A stretch of DNA of 42,622 nt from assembly GCA_002310175.1 (NCBI GenBank), contig DBYG01000060.1:91541-134162 (forward strand), in the 5' to 3' direction. Origin of the DNA: Bacteroidales bacterium UBA1192 (GTDB lineage Bacteria > Bacteroidota > Bacteroidia > Bacteroidales > Bacteroidaceae). The notes under the pieces are model-generated. The model worked only from the letters and a program-made list of their open reading frames with translations. It had not been told where the DNA came from and made no database searches. Shown in pieces: positions 1 to 7,559 of the stretch; position 1 is the first letter of the stretch; each line of letters opens with the position of its first letter. A program made the translations under genes and the position numbers.

Positions 1-1602
1 GGTTTGGGTGCAAACGGGCGGATATATTTCCATAGGTTAAGCCTGCATAACCCGCATTATAGCTTTGATAAAGCAGAGATATTGTATGCCAAGTGCATAA
101 GCGGAAAGAGAGAAGGAATAACCATCTGCTACCTCTTTGACAAAGCCCGGGAAGCCGGGATAAACTATGAGTTTACGAAGAGTGGAAAACCGTCAAAACC
201 GACAAAACCGACAGGTGTCGGTAAAATGGACGACACGGAAACCGACACGGTGTCGGTTTTGTCGGTTCTGTCGGAAGTTGGACCATTACCGACTTTTTCA
301 GACCAAGTTGAGGGTTTGTTACCGGGATTCCTGGGGCTGATATCGGTATATGGGCAGACATACCAGGAGAAAGATGTGCTGCTGCTTGGGACGATTGTAA
401 CGCTGTCAGCTTGCCTTCCGAATGTGTATGGAAGGTATGCCGGTATGGAGGTCTATCCCAACCTGTTCTTCTTTCTGACGGCTAGGGCCAGCAGCGGAAA
501 GGGGCGGTTGAACCTGTGCCGGCTATTGGTGCAGCCTATCCATGATAAGTTGTACAAAGAGTACCAGGCAGAGAGGAAGGAGTACCTGAAGCAGAAAGCG
601 GCTTACGAGGCCCGGAGGTCAAAGAGCATGGTGAAGCCGGATCCTCCCATAAAACACCTTTTGTTCATACCGGCCAACAGTAGCGCGACATCAGTCTATC
701 AGATACTGAGTGAGAGCGATGAGCGTGGGCTTATTTTTGAGACTGAGGGTGATACACTGGCTTATGCTTTTGCGAGCGACTTTGGTAATTTCAGCGACGG
801 GTTCCGCAAGGCCTTTCACCATGAACCGATAAGTTACCACCGGAGGACTGATGATGAGCATGTAGACATAAAGCACCCGCAGCTGAGCACGGTATTGAGT
901 GGCACGCCTGAGCAGCTGAGAAGCCTGATAAGGGATACTGAAAATGGACTGTTCAGTAGGTTCATATTTTACAGCATGAATACGGGACTGGACTGGATGG
1001 ATGTGTTTTCCCTACCCAAGGGGCCCAGCCTGGATGATGAGTTTGCGGAGATGGGCCAGACGTTCACTGCTTTCTATGAGCGTCTGTGCAAGACGCGAAG
1101 ACTGTACTTCCAGTTCAAGCCGAGCCAGAATGAGAGATTCCATAGATACTTTAGCCAGCTCCAGTTTGAGCTGTACAACAGATATGGTGAAAACATGATA
1201 GCCAGTGTACGGCGAATGGGCCTAATATTCTACCGTATTGCTATGATACTGACTACTCTGAGGATAATGCAGCACGGGGATTATGTATCTGATATGTACT
1301 GTCTGGATATAGACTTTGACAATACTATGAAGATAGTGAACGTGATAATTCAGCATACGGTATCTGTGTATAAGGATCTGTGTTCAATCCAGGATGCTCT
1401 GAAGGAGGCAACCATAAGCATGAGGTCTAAGTTCCTGAAGGATATGCCTAGGGAGTTTGATTGGGACCTGATATTTGAGAAGGCACAGCTGATGAAGGTA
1501 AGCAACAGAACTGCCGAAAGGTATATAGCCCACTACTGTAAGGTTGGAGCTATCGAGAAGCAAGCATCAGGTATGTATAGGAAGATTGAACAGAAGGGTT
1601 AG
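1..1602 (+). CDS. DUF3987 domain protein (VirE/primase-helicase-like), 5' partial
   Basis: The reading frame is open from the first base, so the start codon lies upstream and the visible part is the C-terminal ~533 residues. The first ~60 residues resemble the end of the VirE-N/primase-like region that often precedes DUF3987. A low-complexity linker of Lys-Pro-Thr and Val-Leu-Ser repeats follows (about residues 58-95). The DUF3987 part has a P-loop-like ASSGKG near position 490 and the stretch around 745-920 (ETEGD..., SGTPEQ..., GLFSRF) typical of the family. Such proteins are common on Bacteroidales mobile and capsule-linked loci and are thought to act in DNA processing or replication; the activity here is inferred from family only. 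It is followed by the first structured RNA, not by a co-transcribed gene. Confidence 0.85.
   Translation, partial: GLGANGRIYFHRLSLHNPHYSFDKAEILYAKCISGKREGITICYLFDKAREAGINYEFTKSGKPSKPTKPTGVGKMDDTETDTVSVLSVLSEVGPLPTFSDQVEGLLPGFLGLISVYGQTYQEKDVLLLGTIVTLSACLPNVYGRYAGMEVYPNLFFFLTARASSGKGRLNLCRLLVQPIHDKLYKEYQAERKEYLKQKAAYEARRSKSMVKPDPPIKHLLFIPANSSATSVYQILSESDERGLIFETEGDTLAYAFASDFGNFSDGFRKAFHHEPISYHRRTDDEHVDIKHPQLSTVLSGTPEQLRSLIRDTENGLFSRFIFYSMNTGLDWMDVFSLPKGPSLDDEFAEMGQTFTAFYERLCKTRRLYFQFKPSQNERFHRYFSQLQFELYNRYGENMIASVRRMGLIFYRIAMILTTLRIMQHGDYVSDMYCLDIDFDNTMKIVNVIIQHTVSVYKDLCSIQDALKEATISMRSKFLKDMPREFDWDLIFEKAQLMKVSNRTAERYIAHYCKVGAIEKQASGMYRKIEQKG
199..265. repeat. Perfect 15-bp inverted repeat inside the DUF3987 gene
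   Basis: The arm CCGACAAAACCGACA (199-213) is exactly inverted at 251-265, about 37 bp apart. The region encodes the Lys-Pro-Thr / Val-Leu-Ser linker, so the mRNA could form a long hairpin within the coding sequence. Confidence 0.8.
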
Positions 1603-1642
1603 AGGCGGATTATGGAAAGAGGCAGTTGCAGCAACCGGTTGG

Positions 1643-1673
1643 TTGACATTTTTAGATTTTTGAATTATCTTTG
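1643..1673 (+). promoter_or_regulatory. Promoter of structured RNA copy 1
   Basis: TATCTTTG (1666-1673) matches the Bacteroidetes -7 box TAnnTTTG, and a TTG at 1643-1645 lies 20 bp upstream as the -33 element. The predicted start is near 1680. The same arrangement precedes the second RNA copy. Confidence 0.7.
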
Positions 1674-1679
1674 TAGTGC

Positions 1680-1940
1680 TCTGAGGCCCATAAGCCGAAG
1701 AGCGAAACGCAAGAGAGTATTCCGCTTAGGTTTCGCGGTGGCCTTAAATCTATCGACAAAACTAAAGTCTCCTCTAGTGAAACAAAAGCCGGATGCCCGT
1801 GTGAGGTGTATATGTAAGCCCCAAGGGGTGATTCATATCTCCCTCCGCATGGCATCGGTGTGTTGTTCCGTGAGGAGATGGGGGTGTCGATAGCCCTAAG
1901 GCCTCCTGAACTGCATGACGATTGTCATGCGGTTTTTTTT
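1680..1940 (+). ncRNA. Structured ncRNA, copy 1 (unidentified family)
   Basis: This transcript of about 260 nt is predicted between the promoter at 1666-1673 and an intrinsic terminator. Visible helices: a 5' hairpin GCGAAAC/GTTTCGC (about 1701-1740); a long closing stem of GGCCTTA plus CTATCGAC (about 1741-1762) with GTCGATAG plus TAAGGCC (about 1886-1903); TCTCCTC with GAGGAGA; GATGCC with GGCATC; and an apical ATATG...CCCC/GGGG...CATAT hairpin. Copy 2 near 4796-5049 has the same order of helices with different bases in the pairs, for example GGCCTT/AAGGCC here against GGTCTT/AAGACC there, and TCTCCTC/GAGGAGA against GTCCCCCGAT/ATCGGGGGAC. That is covariation supporting a folded RNA. Open frames across it have no family resemblance. 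I do not recognise it as 6S, tmRNA, RNase P or SRP RNA. Confidence 0.75.
1913..1940 (+). terminator. Intrinsic terminator of RNA copy 1
   Basis: GCATGAC (1913-1919), a four-base loop and GTCATGC (1924-1930) are followed by GG and a run of eight T. Confidence 0.85.
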
Positions 1941-2243
1941 ATCTATTTGGTTGATACCCGCCCGATAAACGGTTTCCAGTTGATCATTAGCAGAACGACC
2001 CGGCGATACCCACCCACCCCTAAAATGCCACTAACACAAATCAGGCAACACCTGCAGATTAGCAAGGGTGCGCCATGTTTGGATAACTTTTGGACGATTG
2101 CGGACAACATAAGTTGATTACAAAAGTGTAAGATGCCTGCCATCCAGTGAAAATCAGATCAAGAAGTAATGATTAAAACGGTGTGTCTTGGGGCGATAAT
2201 GCATGTGTAGATGCACATTTAAATAAAAATACTTGAAAAGTTC
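1941..2243. other. Intergenic stretch with no recognised gene
   Basis: About 300 bp separate the first structured RNA from the promoter of the AbiE-like operon. Short frames exist on both strands, but none resembles a known family or has a convincing start context. I see no repeat or RNA in it. Confidence 0.6.
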
Positions 2244-2274
2244 TTGGTTAATCAATGTCTGTTCATTATCTTTG
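2244..2274 (+). promoter_or_regulatory. Promoter of the AbiEi/AbiEii/PP2C operon
   Basis: TATCTTTG (2267-2274) is a consensus -7 box with TTG at 2244-2246, a 20-bp spacing. The predicted transcript start near 2281 rules out the upstream in-frame ATG at 2233 and places the first usable start codon at 2308. Confidence 0.7.
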
Positions 2275-2307
2275 TGGTGTTCATTATTTTTAAACACAAG
2301 TTGCACA

Positions 2308-3282
2308 ATGAACATAAGAGAGAATGAAATACTAAATGAGGCTATACGCCAATTGAATGATTATCTAGGTAAAGATGGTGCTGTTTCTTTAGTTGGAGAT
2401 GATAGTGTTACCATTTTAGGTAGGCGTTTTGTCTATGAAGTTAAGACTACTGTTGATAATACTGTATATAATCATGCAGTTGCTCAGTTGAAACAAATGA
2501 CAAAAAATAGAAATGATTCTCCACTGCTTGTTTGTGGTACGGTGCCCTATAAAATCTTATTAGCGGCAAAATATGATGGTATTAATATCCTGGATGCTTC
2601 GGGCAATTGCGAGATAACTCCTAAAGGTGGTCCTTACCTTTCAATCCGAGGGAGGAAATCAAAGTATCGTAAGCAACCATCAAATATGGTATTCCGCACG
2701 GCTGGTATCAAAGTGATGTACTATCTGCTGCTGAATCCCCTGAACATACGGAAATCATTCAGGGAAATCCAAGCCGCAACGGGTGTTTCTGTTGGTACAG
2801 TTAAGAATGTGGTAGATGCACTTACGCCGCAGTACTGTTTTGAGTCTTCAAACGGCAGAAATCTTACCAATCTTACCGGACTACTGGATTTATGGTCACA
2901 GGGATATAACCAAGTGCTTAAACCCAGACTGATTCTTTCACGATATGCTTTTACGCGAGGTAATGCACGTGAGTGGGAAAACATCATCCTCCCAGACGGT
3001 ATGAACTGGGGCGGAGAATGCGGTGCATATAAGCTGGACGGGTATCTGATACCGGAAAAGTATGAACTGTACACCAAGATTCCGACTAATGCCCTACTCA
3101 GAACGGGTAAGGTCATTCCTTCAAACCTAGGAGAGATAACAGTTTATGAAAATTTCTGGATGAAACCAGAAAAAGGAATCCATCCACTAGTAATATATGC
3201 TGATCTAATGGGAACTGCCGATGGCAGATGCCGTGAGCAGGCACAACGAATACTGAACAATGAACTATCCTATATCAAGTGA
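2308..3282 (+). CDS. AbiEi-family antitoxin-like protein with nuclease-like N-terminus and HTH
   Basis: Three parts can be seen in this 324-residue protein. The N-terminal ~110 residues have a strand pattern with Asp31/Asp32 and a Glu44-Val-Lys46 signature, resembling a PD-(D/E)xK restriction-endonuclease fold. A helix-turn-helix lies around residues 140-175 (SFREIQAATGVSVGTVKN). The rest resembles the C-terminal part of AbiEi-type proteins. In type IV toxin-antitoxin systems AbiEi represses the operon and counteracts the nucleotidyltransferase AbiEii, and the next gene is of that type. The ATG at 2308 was chosen because the promoter lies at 2267-2274, inside the longer open frame. The gene overlaps the next by 23 nt. 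Whether the nuclease-like region is active is unknown. Confidence 0.75.
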   Translation: MNIRENEILNEAIRQLNDYLGKDGAVSLVGDDSVTILGRRFVYEVKTTVDNTVYNHAVAQLKQMTKNRNDSPLLVCGTVPYKILLAAKYDGINILDASGNCEITPKGGPYLSIRGRKSKYRKQPSNMVFRTAGIKVMYYLLLNPLNIRKSFREIQAATGVSVGTVKNVVDALTPQYCFESSNGRNLTNLTGLLDLWSQGYNQVLKPRLILSRYAFTRGNAREWENIILPDGMNWGGECGAYKLDGYLIPEKYELYTKIPTNALLRTGKVIPSNLGEITVYENFWMKPEKGIHPLVIYADLMGTADGRCREQAQRILNNELSYIK

Positions 3283-4117
3283 CACATTTGCCAACCCGCT
3301 GCTGGTGGCATTGCTGAGAGAACTGGCCTCATGCTTTAATGATGCAGAAAAGGAATTCTTTGTAATAGGTGCTGCAGCCAGAGACATATTACGCCTGTAT
3401 CTGGAGGCTGAACCTTCACCGCGCCATACCCGTGACCTGGACATAGCTATTGCAGTAGATAGTTGGGATGATTTCTACAAGCTATCCACTATACTGCAGC
3501 AACATGGCTTCAGGAAGGACCCGTATATGAAACAAAGGTTTTATTATGGTCAGGACAGAAACGCTGATTATGAACTGGACGTAGTTCCATTTGGCGGTGT
3601 TGCTACTCCAGGGGAAAAGATATATTGGCCACCCGAAGAGAGTCCAATGATGTCAGTTAAGGGTTTTGCCTCAGTGCTGAAGGACTGTGTAGATGTAACG
3701 GTGGATAATGAGTTCAGTTTTAAGATACCATCTGTCCCTGCTTTCTTTGTACTCAAATTTGATGCATGGATAGACAGACATTTGCTCAATGATAAGGATG
3801 CAAAGGATATGTCATTCATTCTATCCAATTACTATGTACATGAGATTACCCAAATGTCACATCTGGAAGTTTTAGATGTACTTAAAGAACCTTTTGAACC
3901 TTTTGTGGCAGGCGCTTACATGATTGCGCAAGACATTGTACCGCTGCTTTCAAAGGATGTGATCAAGTCATATAAAAAGGATATTGAGAGTGAACTTGAA
4001 CTTGGTGAGCAGAGTATGCTCATAACGCAAGGGATGGGTCCGGGATATGGATATGATGTAGTACATGACAGTTGGGCAATGATAGCTAATGTATTCAAAA
4101 AAGCGATTGAAGAATGA
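3260..4117 (+). CDS. AbiEii-like nucleotidyltransferase (toxin candidate)
   Basis: This protein has 285 residues with the nucleotidyltransferase signature: FFVIGAAARD (33-42), then TRDLDIAIAV (57-66) supplying the metal-binding pair Asp59/Asp61, and a third acidic site in ELDVVPFGG (about Asp106). It fits the AbiEii/AbiGii minimal nucleotidyltransferase group, where toxins transfer NMPs, often to tRNA. The usual GG/GS before the helix is replaced by Gly-Ala-Ala. It overlaps the AbiEi-like gene by 23 nt and the phosphatase gene by an ATGA, so the three are one translationally coupled operon. An abortive-infection or toxin-antitoxin role is inferred from family and context. The substrate cannot be read from sequence. 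Confidence 0.8.
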   Translation: MNYPISSDTFANPLLVALLRELASCFNDAEKEFFVIGAAARDILRLYLEAEPSPRHTRDLDIAIAVDSWDDFYKLSTILQQHGFRKDPYMKQRFYYGQDRNADYELDVVPFGGVATPGEKIYWPPEESPMMSVKGFASVLKDCVDVTVDNEFSFKIPSVPAFFVLKFDAWIDRHLLNDKDAKDMSFILSNYYVHEITQMSHLEVLDVLKEPFEPFVAGAYMIAQDIVPLLSKDVIKSYKKDIESELELGEQSMLITQGMGPGYGYDVVHDSWAMIANVFKKAIEE

Positions 4118-4674
4118 AATATACACAGCAAAGCAGAGCCGGAAAGGCACGGGAAAATGAAGACAGGTTGATGGTTAAAGAACTGTCACCGGACACACTC
4201 CTTGCTGTAATGGCAGACGGAATGGGTGGATTGGACCATGGAGAGATTGCCGCTGAAATATCCATCAATGAGATTGTCAATTGTTTCAATATAATTGATA
4301 AGAATTGCGAGAAAACATTCTATTATGCTTTAGAAAAGGCTGACAATGCTATTGCCAGTGAGTCTGTCAGAGTTGGTATGAAGATGGGCTGTGCCATAGC
4401 AATTGTTCTGATAGATAATGGAGTATTGCACTGTGTCAGCTTGGGAAACATAAGAATCCTATGTAATGACATGATATTGACAGAAGATAATGTTTATGTG
4501 GATACAGCAGGTGGAACATATTTGACCAAGAGTCTCAGAGGGCGTGGAATCAACTCAGATTTTGACATAACACATCATCCACTTAGACAAGGTTGGCATG
4601 TGCGCATCTGCACAGACGGTTTCTACAATAATGATGACTCAGATGACGCATCTGTAATAGATATTACAGAGTAA
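4114..4674 (+). CDS. PP2C-family Ser/Thr protein phosphatase
   Basis: The protein has 186 residues with the PP2C metal-site motifs: RENEDR (13-18), ADGMGG (34-39), a C-terminal CTDGF (Asp168) and DDAS (Asp178). It is shorter than the usual ~240 residues, but all four acidic metal ligands are present, so it is probably a compact active enzyme. Its ATG overlaps the stop of the nucleotidyltransferase gene (ATGA), which places it in the AbiE-like operon. A PP2C is not part of the classical AbiE pair. It could regulate a kinase-controlled step or modify the toxin, but no kinase is visible in the window. It ends just before a strong terminator. Confidence 0.8.
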   Translation: MKYTQQSRAGKARENEDRLMVKELSPDTLLAVMADGMGGLDHGEIAAEISINEIVNCFNIIDKNCEKTFYYALEKADNAIASESVRVGMKMGCAIAIVLIDNGVLHCVSLGNIRILCNDMILTEDNVYVDTAGGTYLTKSLRGRGINSDFDITHHPLRQGWHVRICTDGFYNNDDSDDASVIDITE

Positions 4675-4695
4675 CATATCCTAATCTTTTTTACT

Positions 4696-4747
4696 AAAGG
4701 GCGGCTCCTGAACGCGAAGGTGCGATGATGGGAGTCGCCCTTTCTTT
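4696..4747 (+). terminator. Terminator of the AbiE/PP2C operon
   Basis: The stem AAAGGGCGGCTCC (4696-4708) pairs with GGAGTCGCCCTTT (4731-4743) with one G-U pair, followed by CTTTTG. It separates the operon from RNA copy 2. Confidence 0.8.
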
Positions 4748-4757
4748 TGTGTGACGC

Positions 4758-4789
4758 TTGCGGCAATCAAAAATAATTGTTTATATTTG
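4758..4789 (+). promoter_or_regulatory. Promoter of structured RNA copy 2
   Basis: TATATTTG (4782-4789) with TTG at 4758-4760, a 21-bp spacing. The predicted start is near 4796. Confidence 0.7.
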
Positions 4790-4795
4790 CGGCGC

Positions 4796-5049
4796 TAAGG
4801 AGTTGAGGCTCCGGAGCATTTTTTGGAAAGAACGAAGCTTTCGTTTTACTGAGGTCTTAAACTATCGACATTAATTAAGTCCCCCGATGTAAGACAAGAG
4901 CCAGATGTTCATGCATGGTATATGGCCGCCCTATTTGGGCTCGACATATCCCTTCCCGCATGGCATCCGACTGTTGTTGATCGGGGGACGGGGAAGTCGA
5001 TAGCCCCAAGACCGGTCGGCCCACATGTCGAATGACATGCGGGTTTTTT
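4796..5049 (+). ncRNA. Structured ncRNA, copy 2 (same family as 1680-1940)
   Basis: This transcript of about 255 nt has its own promoter and terminator and the same helix order as copy 1: a 5' hairpin AACGAA/TTCGTT, a closing stem GGTCTT plus CTATCGAC with GTCGATAG plus AAGACC, an inner stem GTCCCCCGAT/ATCGGGGGAC, and an apical ATATG/CATAT stem capped by GCCC/GGGC. The CTATCGAC/GTCGATAG helix is identical in both copies while neighbouring helices differ by compensating changes. Both copies point the same way, one on each side of the AbiE/PP2C operon and 3.1 kb apart. The function is unknown. Confidence 0.75.
5022..5049 (+). terminator. Intrinsic terminator of RNA copy 2
   Basis: CATGTC and GACATG arms (about 5024-5039), extended by CC/GG pairs, are followed by six T (5044-5049). 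Confidence 0.8.
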
Positions 5050-5087
5050 ATTGCGGTGAGAGGATGGCGGCAAAGCAAAAAATGAAT

Positions 5088-5095
5088 TATTTTTG
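5088..5095 (+). promoter_or_regulatory. -7 promoter box of the TPR/HTH regulator gene
   Basis: TATTTTTG matches the Bacteroidetes -7 consensus TAnnTTTG. No clear -33 element was found. The predicted start is near 5102. Confidence 0.5.
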
Positions 5096-5180
5096 CTTTT
5101 AGAAATATATGACAGTAAAAATGTGTGCCGGCAGTAAAACGGCAAACGCGGGTTCCAGGATTAACACCTGGCTAAAACGC

Positions 5181-6947
5181 ATGAACTTGTTTGGGTTGAT
5201 TCAGTTCTCAAACAAATCGTTCTTATTGATTGTTTCGGTATTGTCTTTGTTAAGCATGGCGGCTTGCAGTCGTATTAGTGACGGGAAAGAGCATAGGCGG
5301 CATGTCATTGCTGAACTAATGGACAGTACGGAGGTTATTATGAATGATGAGCCGGAGTTGGCTTTCAGATTCATGGACAGTATTGACTCACATTCCATCA
5401 GCGGAAGAGAACGTAAGGCACGCTATGCACTACTCTACTCTGAGGCGCAGTACAAATACGGGATTGATGCAGCCGATGACTCCCTGATAATGATAGCCGT
5501 GCGCTATTACTCCATAAGCAAAAACTTGCTTAACCGTTTCCGCAGTTACTATATGCTTGGCTGCATATACAATGGATTAGAACAACTTACCAATGCAGCT
5601 GTGGCTTTAGGACAAGCAGAGCAGTTAGCAAATAATATTGATGACGAATACCGGTTAGGCTTACTGTATACTCAGCTAGGCAATGTTTTCTTTAGTTCAT
5701 TTGATTTTCACCGTGCCGAGCGTTATTATCGTCTGGCAATGGAAAAATACAAAAATGCTGGAAAGGAAACACATCAAATGCATGCTCTATATGATATATG
5801 TGGATGCTTAATACAGAATAAGGATTATAATAAAGCGCATTCTATATTAAAAGATGTTCAGGAATGGGCATTATTACATGATGAACCCGACTTTGCTTCC
5901 AGTTGTTTACAGGGTAAAATAATGTGTTCTTTAAATACTCAAAACATAGAAATCGCTTCTGATGAATTCGATGAATATGTAAACAACTATGGCCGACGAG
6001 CAGATAATCCTTATATATATTCTTTATTTGCTACTTATTATATATCTACTGATAGATATATAGATGCATCTCACTTCATTGAAAAAGGATGGATTTATGC
6101 TAAAACGAAAAATGATTCTATTGATTTATGGTATAATGAGTCTTTACTGGATGAGGTTAGAGGTAGATCAGACTCTGCTTTAGTGAAATATAAACACTCC
6201 ATTGAACTCCAAAACCAAAATCTATATAGTCTGCTTGATCAGCCTGTTTTAGGAGCCCAAAACGACTACCTCAAAACTCTGGCAGAGAAAGAAGCCCTTA
6301 AAGCAAAGCACAACCGCGCTATGGTTTTGTTTATGGCAATCCTGATTGTGCTTATTATTACCCTATTTATTATTGTAAATCGTATCCGAAAAGTAAACAA
6401 TGAAAAGGAGAAGCAAGACTATCTGCTGACTATAAAAGAACTCCGATTAAAGGAAGACACAAACAATGAAATCATTAATCAGTTAAATAAAAAAGTCAAT
6501 ACTCTGTTCAGCAAGCAGTATGCTGAGTTAGATCGAATATTTGACAAAATGATGGAAATTGAAGAGAATCAGGAACTGGCATCCGTTATACGTAAAAACC
6601 AAACTAAAGAGAAGGATAATAATGTTGAAAAAGCCGACATATTATATAGTCACATAAAAAAGCAGTTGGAGGAATTAGGTTTAAAGAAGAACCAGAAAAA
6701 GATTGATAGTATCATTGACGCTACTCTTAATAACCTGATGACGCGTATCAAGGACAGCCGTTTTAAAATGGCAGATGAGGAAATAAAAATAATACGTTTC
6801 TCGCTGATAGGCTTTTCTGTAAAAACAATAAACAAGATTACCGGATTAACTCCAAAATATATATATCAAAGAAGAGACAGAGCAATACAAAAAATTGGCC
6901 GAATATCGCCAGAAATTCAGCAAGAGTTGTGTAATATATTGAAATAG
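5181..6947 (+). CDS. Membrane-anchored TPR/HTH transcriptional regulator
   Basis: The protein (588 residues from this start) has a signal sequence ending in SMAAC (possible lipobox), a long region of paired helices typical of tetratricopeptide repeats (about residues 40-375), one transmembrane segment (about 380-400), a charged coiled coil, and a C-terminal helix-turn-helix (NKITGLTPKYIYQRRDRAIQKIG). This is a known Bacteroidales layout: a periplasmic sensor joined through the membrane to a cytoplasmic DNA-binding domain. The HTH resembles those of the two short regulators at 27.8-29.0 kb. An in-frame ATG at 5109 would add 24 residues before the signal; 5181 is preferred because it gives a conventional signal peptide. 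Probable targets are the downstream secreted-protein genes, which is inference from adjacency. Confidence 0.75.
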   Translation: MNLFGLIQFSNKSFLLIVSVLSLLSMAACSRISDGKEHRRHVIAELMDSTEVIMNDEPELAFRFMDSIDSHSISGRERKARYALLYSEAQYKYGIDAADDSLIMIAVRYYSISKNLLNRFRSYYMLGCIYNGLEQLTNAAVALGQAEQLANNIDDEYRLGLLYTQLGNVFFSSFDFHRAERYYRLAMEKYKNAGKETHQMHALYDICGCLIQNKDYNKAHSILKDVQEWALLHDEPDFASSCLQGKIMCSLNTQNIEIASDEFDEYVNNYGRRADNPYIYSLFATYYISTDRYIDASHFIEKGWIYAKTKNDSIDLWYNESLLDEVRGRSDSALVKYKHSIELQNQNLYSLLDQPVLGAQNDYLKTLAEKEALKAKHNRAMVLFMAILIVLIITLFIIVNRIRKVNNEKEKQDYLLTIKELRLKEDTNNEIINQLNKKVNTLFSKQYAELDRIFDKMMEIEENQELASVIRKNQTKEKDNNVEKADILYSHIKKQLEELGLKKNQKKIDSIIDATLNNLMTRIKDSRFKMADEEIKIIRFSLIGFSVKTINKITGLTPKYIYQRRDRAIQKIGRISPEIQQELCNILK

Positions 6948-6969
6948 AGAGTTTTAACTCCCAAAAATA

Positions 6970-7000
6970 CCCCCCCCCTATGGATAATTACCTAATTATC
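6970..7000. promoter_or_regulatory. Poly-C tract and perfect dyad after the regulator gene
   Basis: A run of about nine C (6970-6978) is followed by GATAATTA-CC-TAATTATC (6983-7000), a perfect dyad with 8-bp arms. There is no T run, so it fits an operator better than a terminator. It sits between the regulator and the DUF3244 gene. Confidence 0.5.
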
Positions 7001-7084
7001 AGTTAGTTAAATACCAGTGAAGAATTCGGCTAAAATGGCCTACCAATAACGTGTTTATAATCAGTTTTTTGTATAAATTTTTGA

Positions 7085-7122
7085 AGAATTCTAAAACGAC
7101 AAAATCGTTGCTTTAGAGTTCT
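7085..7122. promoter_or_regulatory. Imperfect inverted repeat upstream of the DUF3244 gene
   Basis: AGAATTCTAAAACGA and TCGTTGCTTTAGAGTTCT can fold back on each other around a short loop, ending 48 bp before the start codon at 7171. It could be an operator or a 5' leader hairpin. I see no consensus -7 box nearby. Confidence 0.4.
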
Positions 7123-7170
7123 TTCTGCCCGAACTTTGTCCCACATGTTTAACCAATTAAAACAAAGTTT

Positions 7171-7536
7171 ATGGGCAAAAGGACTATTTTACTGGCTTTC
7201 GCATTACTGCCGTGTTTCCTATTATCACCGGTTAAAGCATCTGCAGATATACCTACAGAGGGGCGACCGATTAAAATAGACAGACCGGATCACGTTCAAC
7301 CCCGTTCCATTGAACCGGAATGCTACTATCTTGACGGATATGTTTATATAACGTGTGATAGCAGTGTGACATCTATCAGCGGAACAGTAACCCGCATTAG
7401 CGACAACTTGCAGTGGAGTAACAGCAGCACAAGCAATGTGCTACAGATAGCTGTTTCAAGTGATACCGGTAGCTACCACCTGACTTTTACTCTATCAGAT
7501 GGTGATTCATATTACGGTGACTATACGTTGGACTGA
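7171..7536 (+). CDS. DUF3244-like secreted small protein
   Basis: The protein has 121 residues. The N-terminal 25 form a Sec signal peptide ending in ASA, a signal peptidase I site. The mature ~95 residues have the alternating beta pattern of DUF3244 (YLDGYVYITCDSSVTSISGT...GSYHLTFTLSDGDSYYGDY), a small Bacteroidales beta-sandwich family of unknown function. It lies 23 bp before the first transglutaminase-like lipoprotein and probably shares its transcript. DUF3244 proteins recur beside TPR/HTH regulators in this order; I infer that it is an exported product or surface partner of the following lipoproteins. Confidence 0.7.
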   Translation: MGKRTILLAFALLPCFLLSPVKASADIPTEGRPIKIDRPDHVQPRSIEPECYYLDGYVYITCDSSVTSISGTVTRISDNLQWSNSSTSNVLQIAVSSDTGSYHLTFTLSDGDSYYGDYTLD

Positions 7537-7559
7537 GGACTTTGATTTATTAGGTGGAT

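Noticed and set aside
1612..2117. Open frames at 1612-1893 (+), 1652-1855 (-) and 1860-2117 (+)
   Set aside because: They cover the structured RNA and its terminator; base changes against copy 2 preserve helices rather than codons.
1680..5049. The twin RNAs as 6S RNA, tmRNA, RNase P or retron msr-msd
   Set aside because: Length and helix order do not match what I know of these, two copies lie within 3 kb, and no reverse transcriptase gene is present.
4875..5145. Minus-strand frames across 4875-5145
   Set aside because: They are antisense to RNA copy 2 and its terminator and have no family resemblance.
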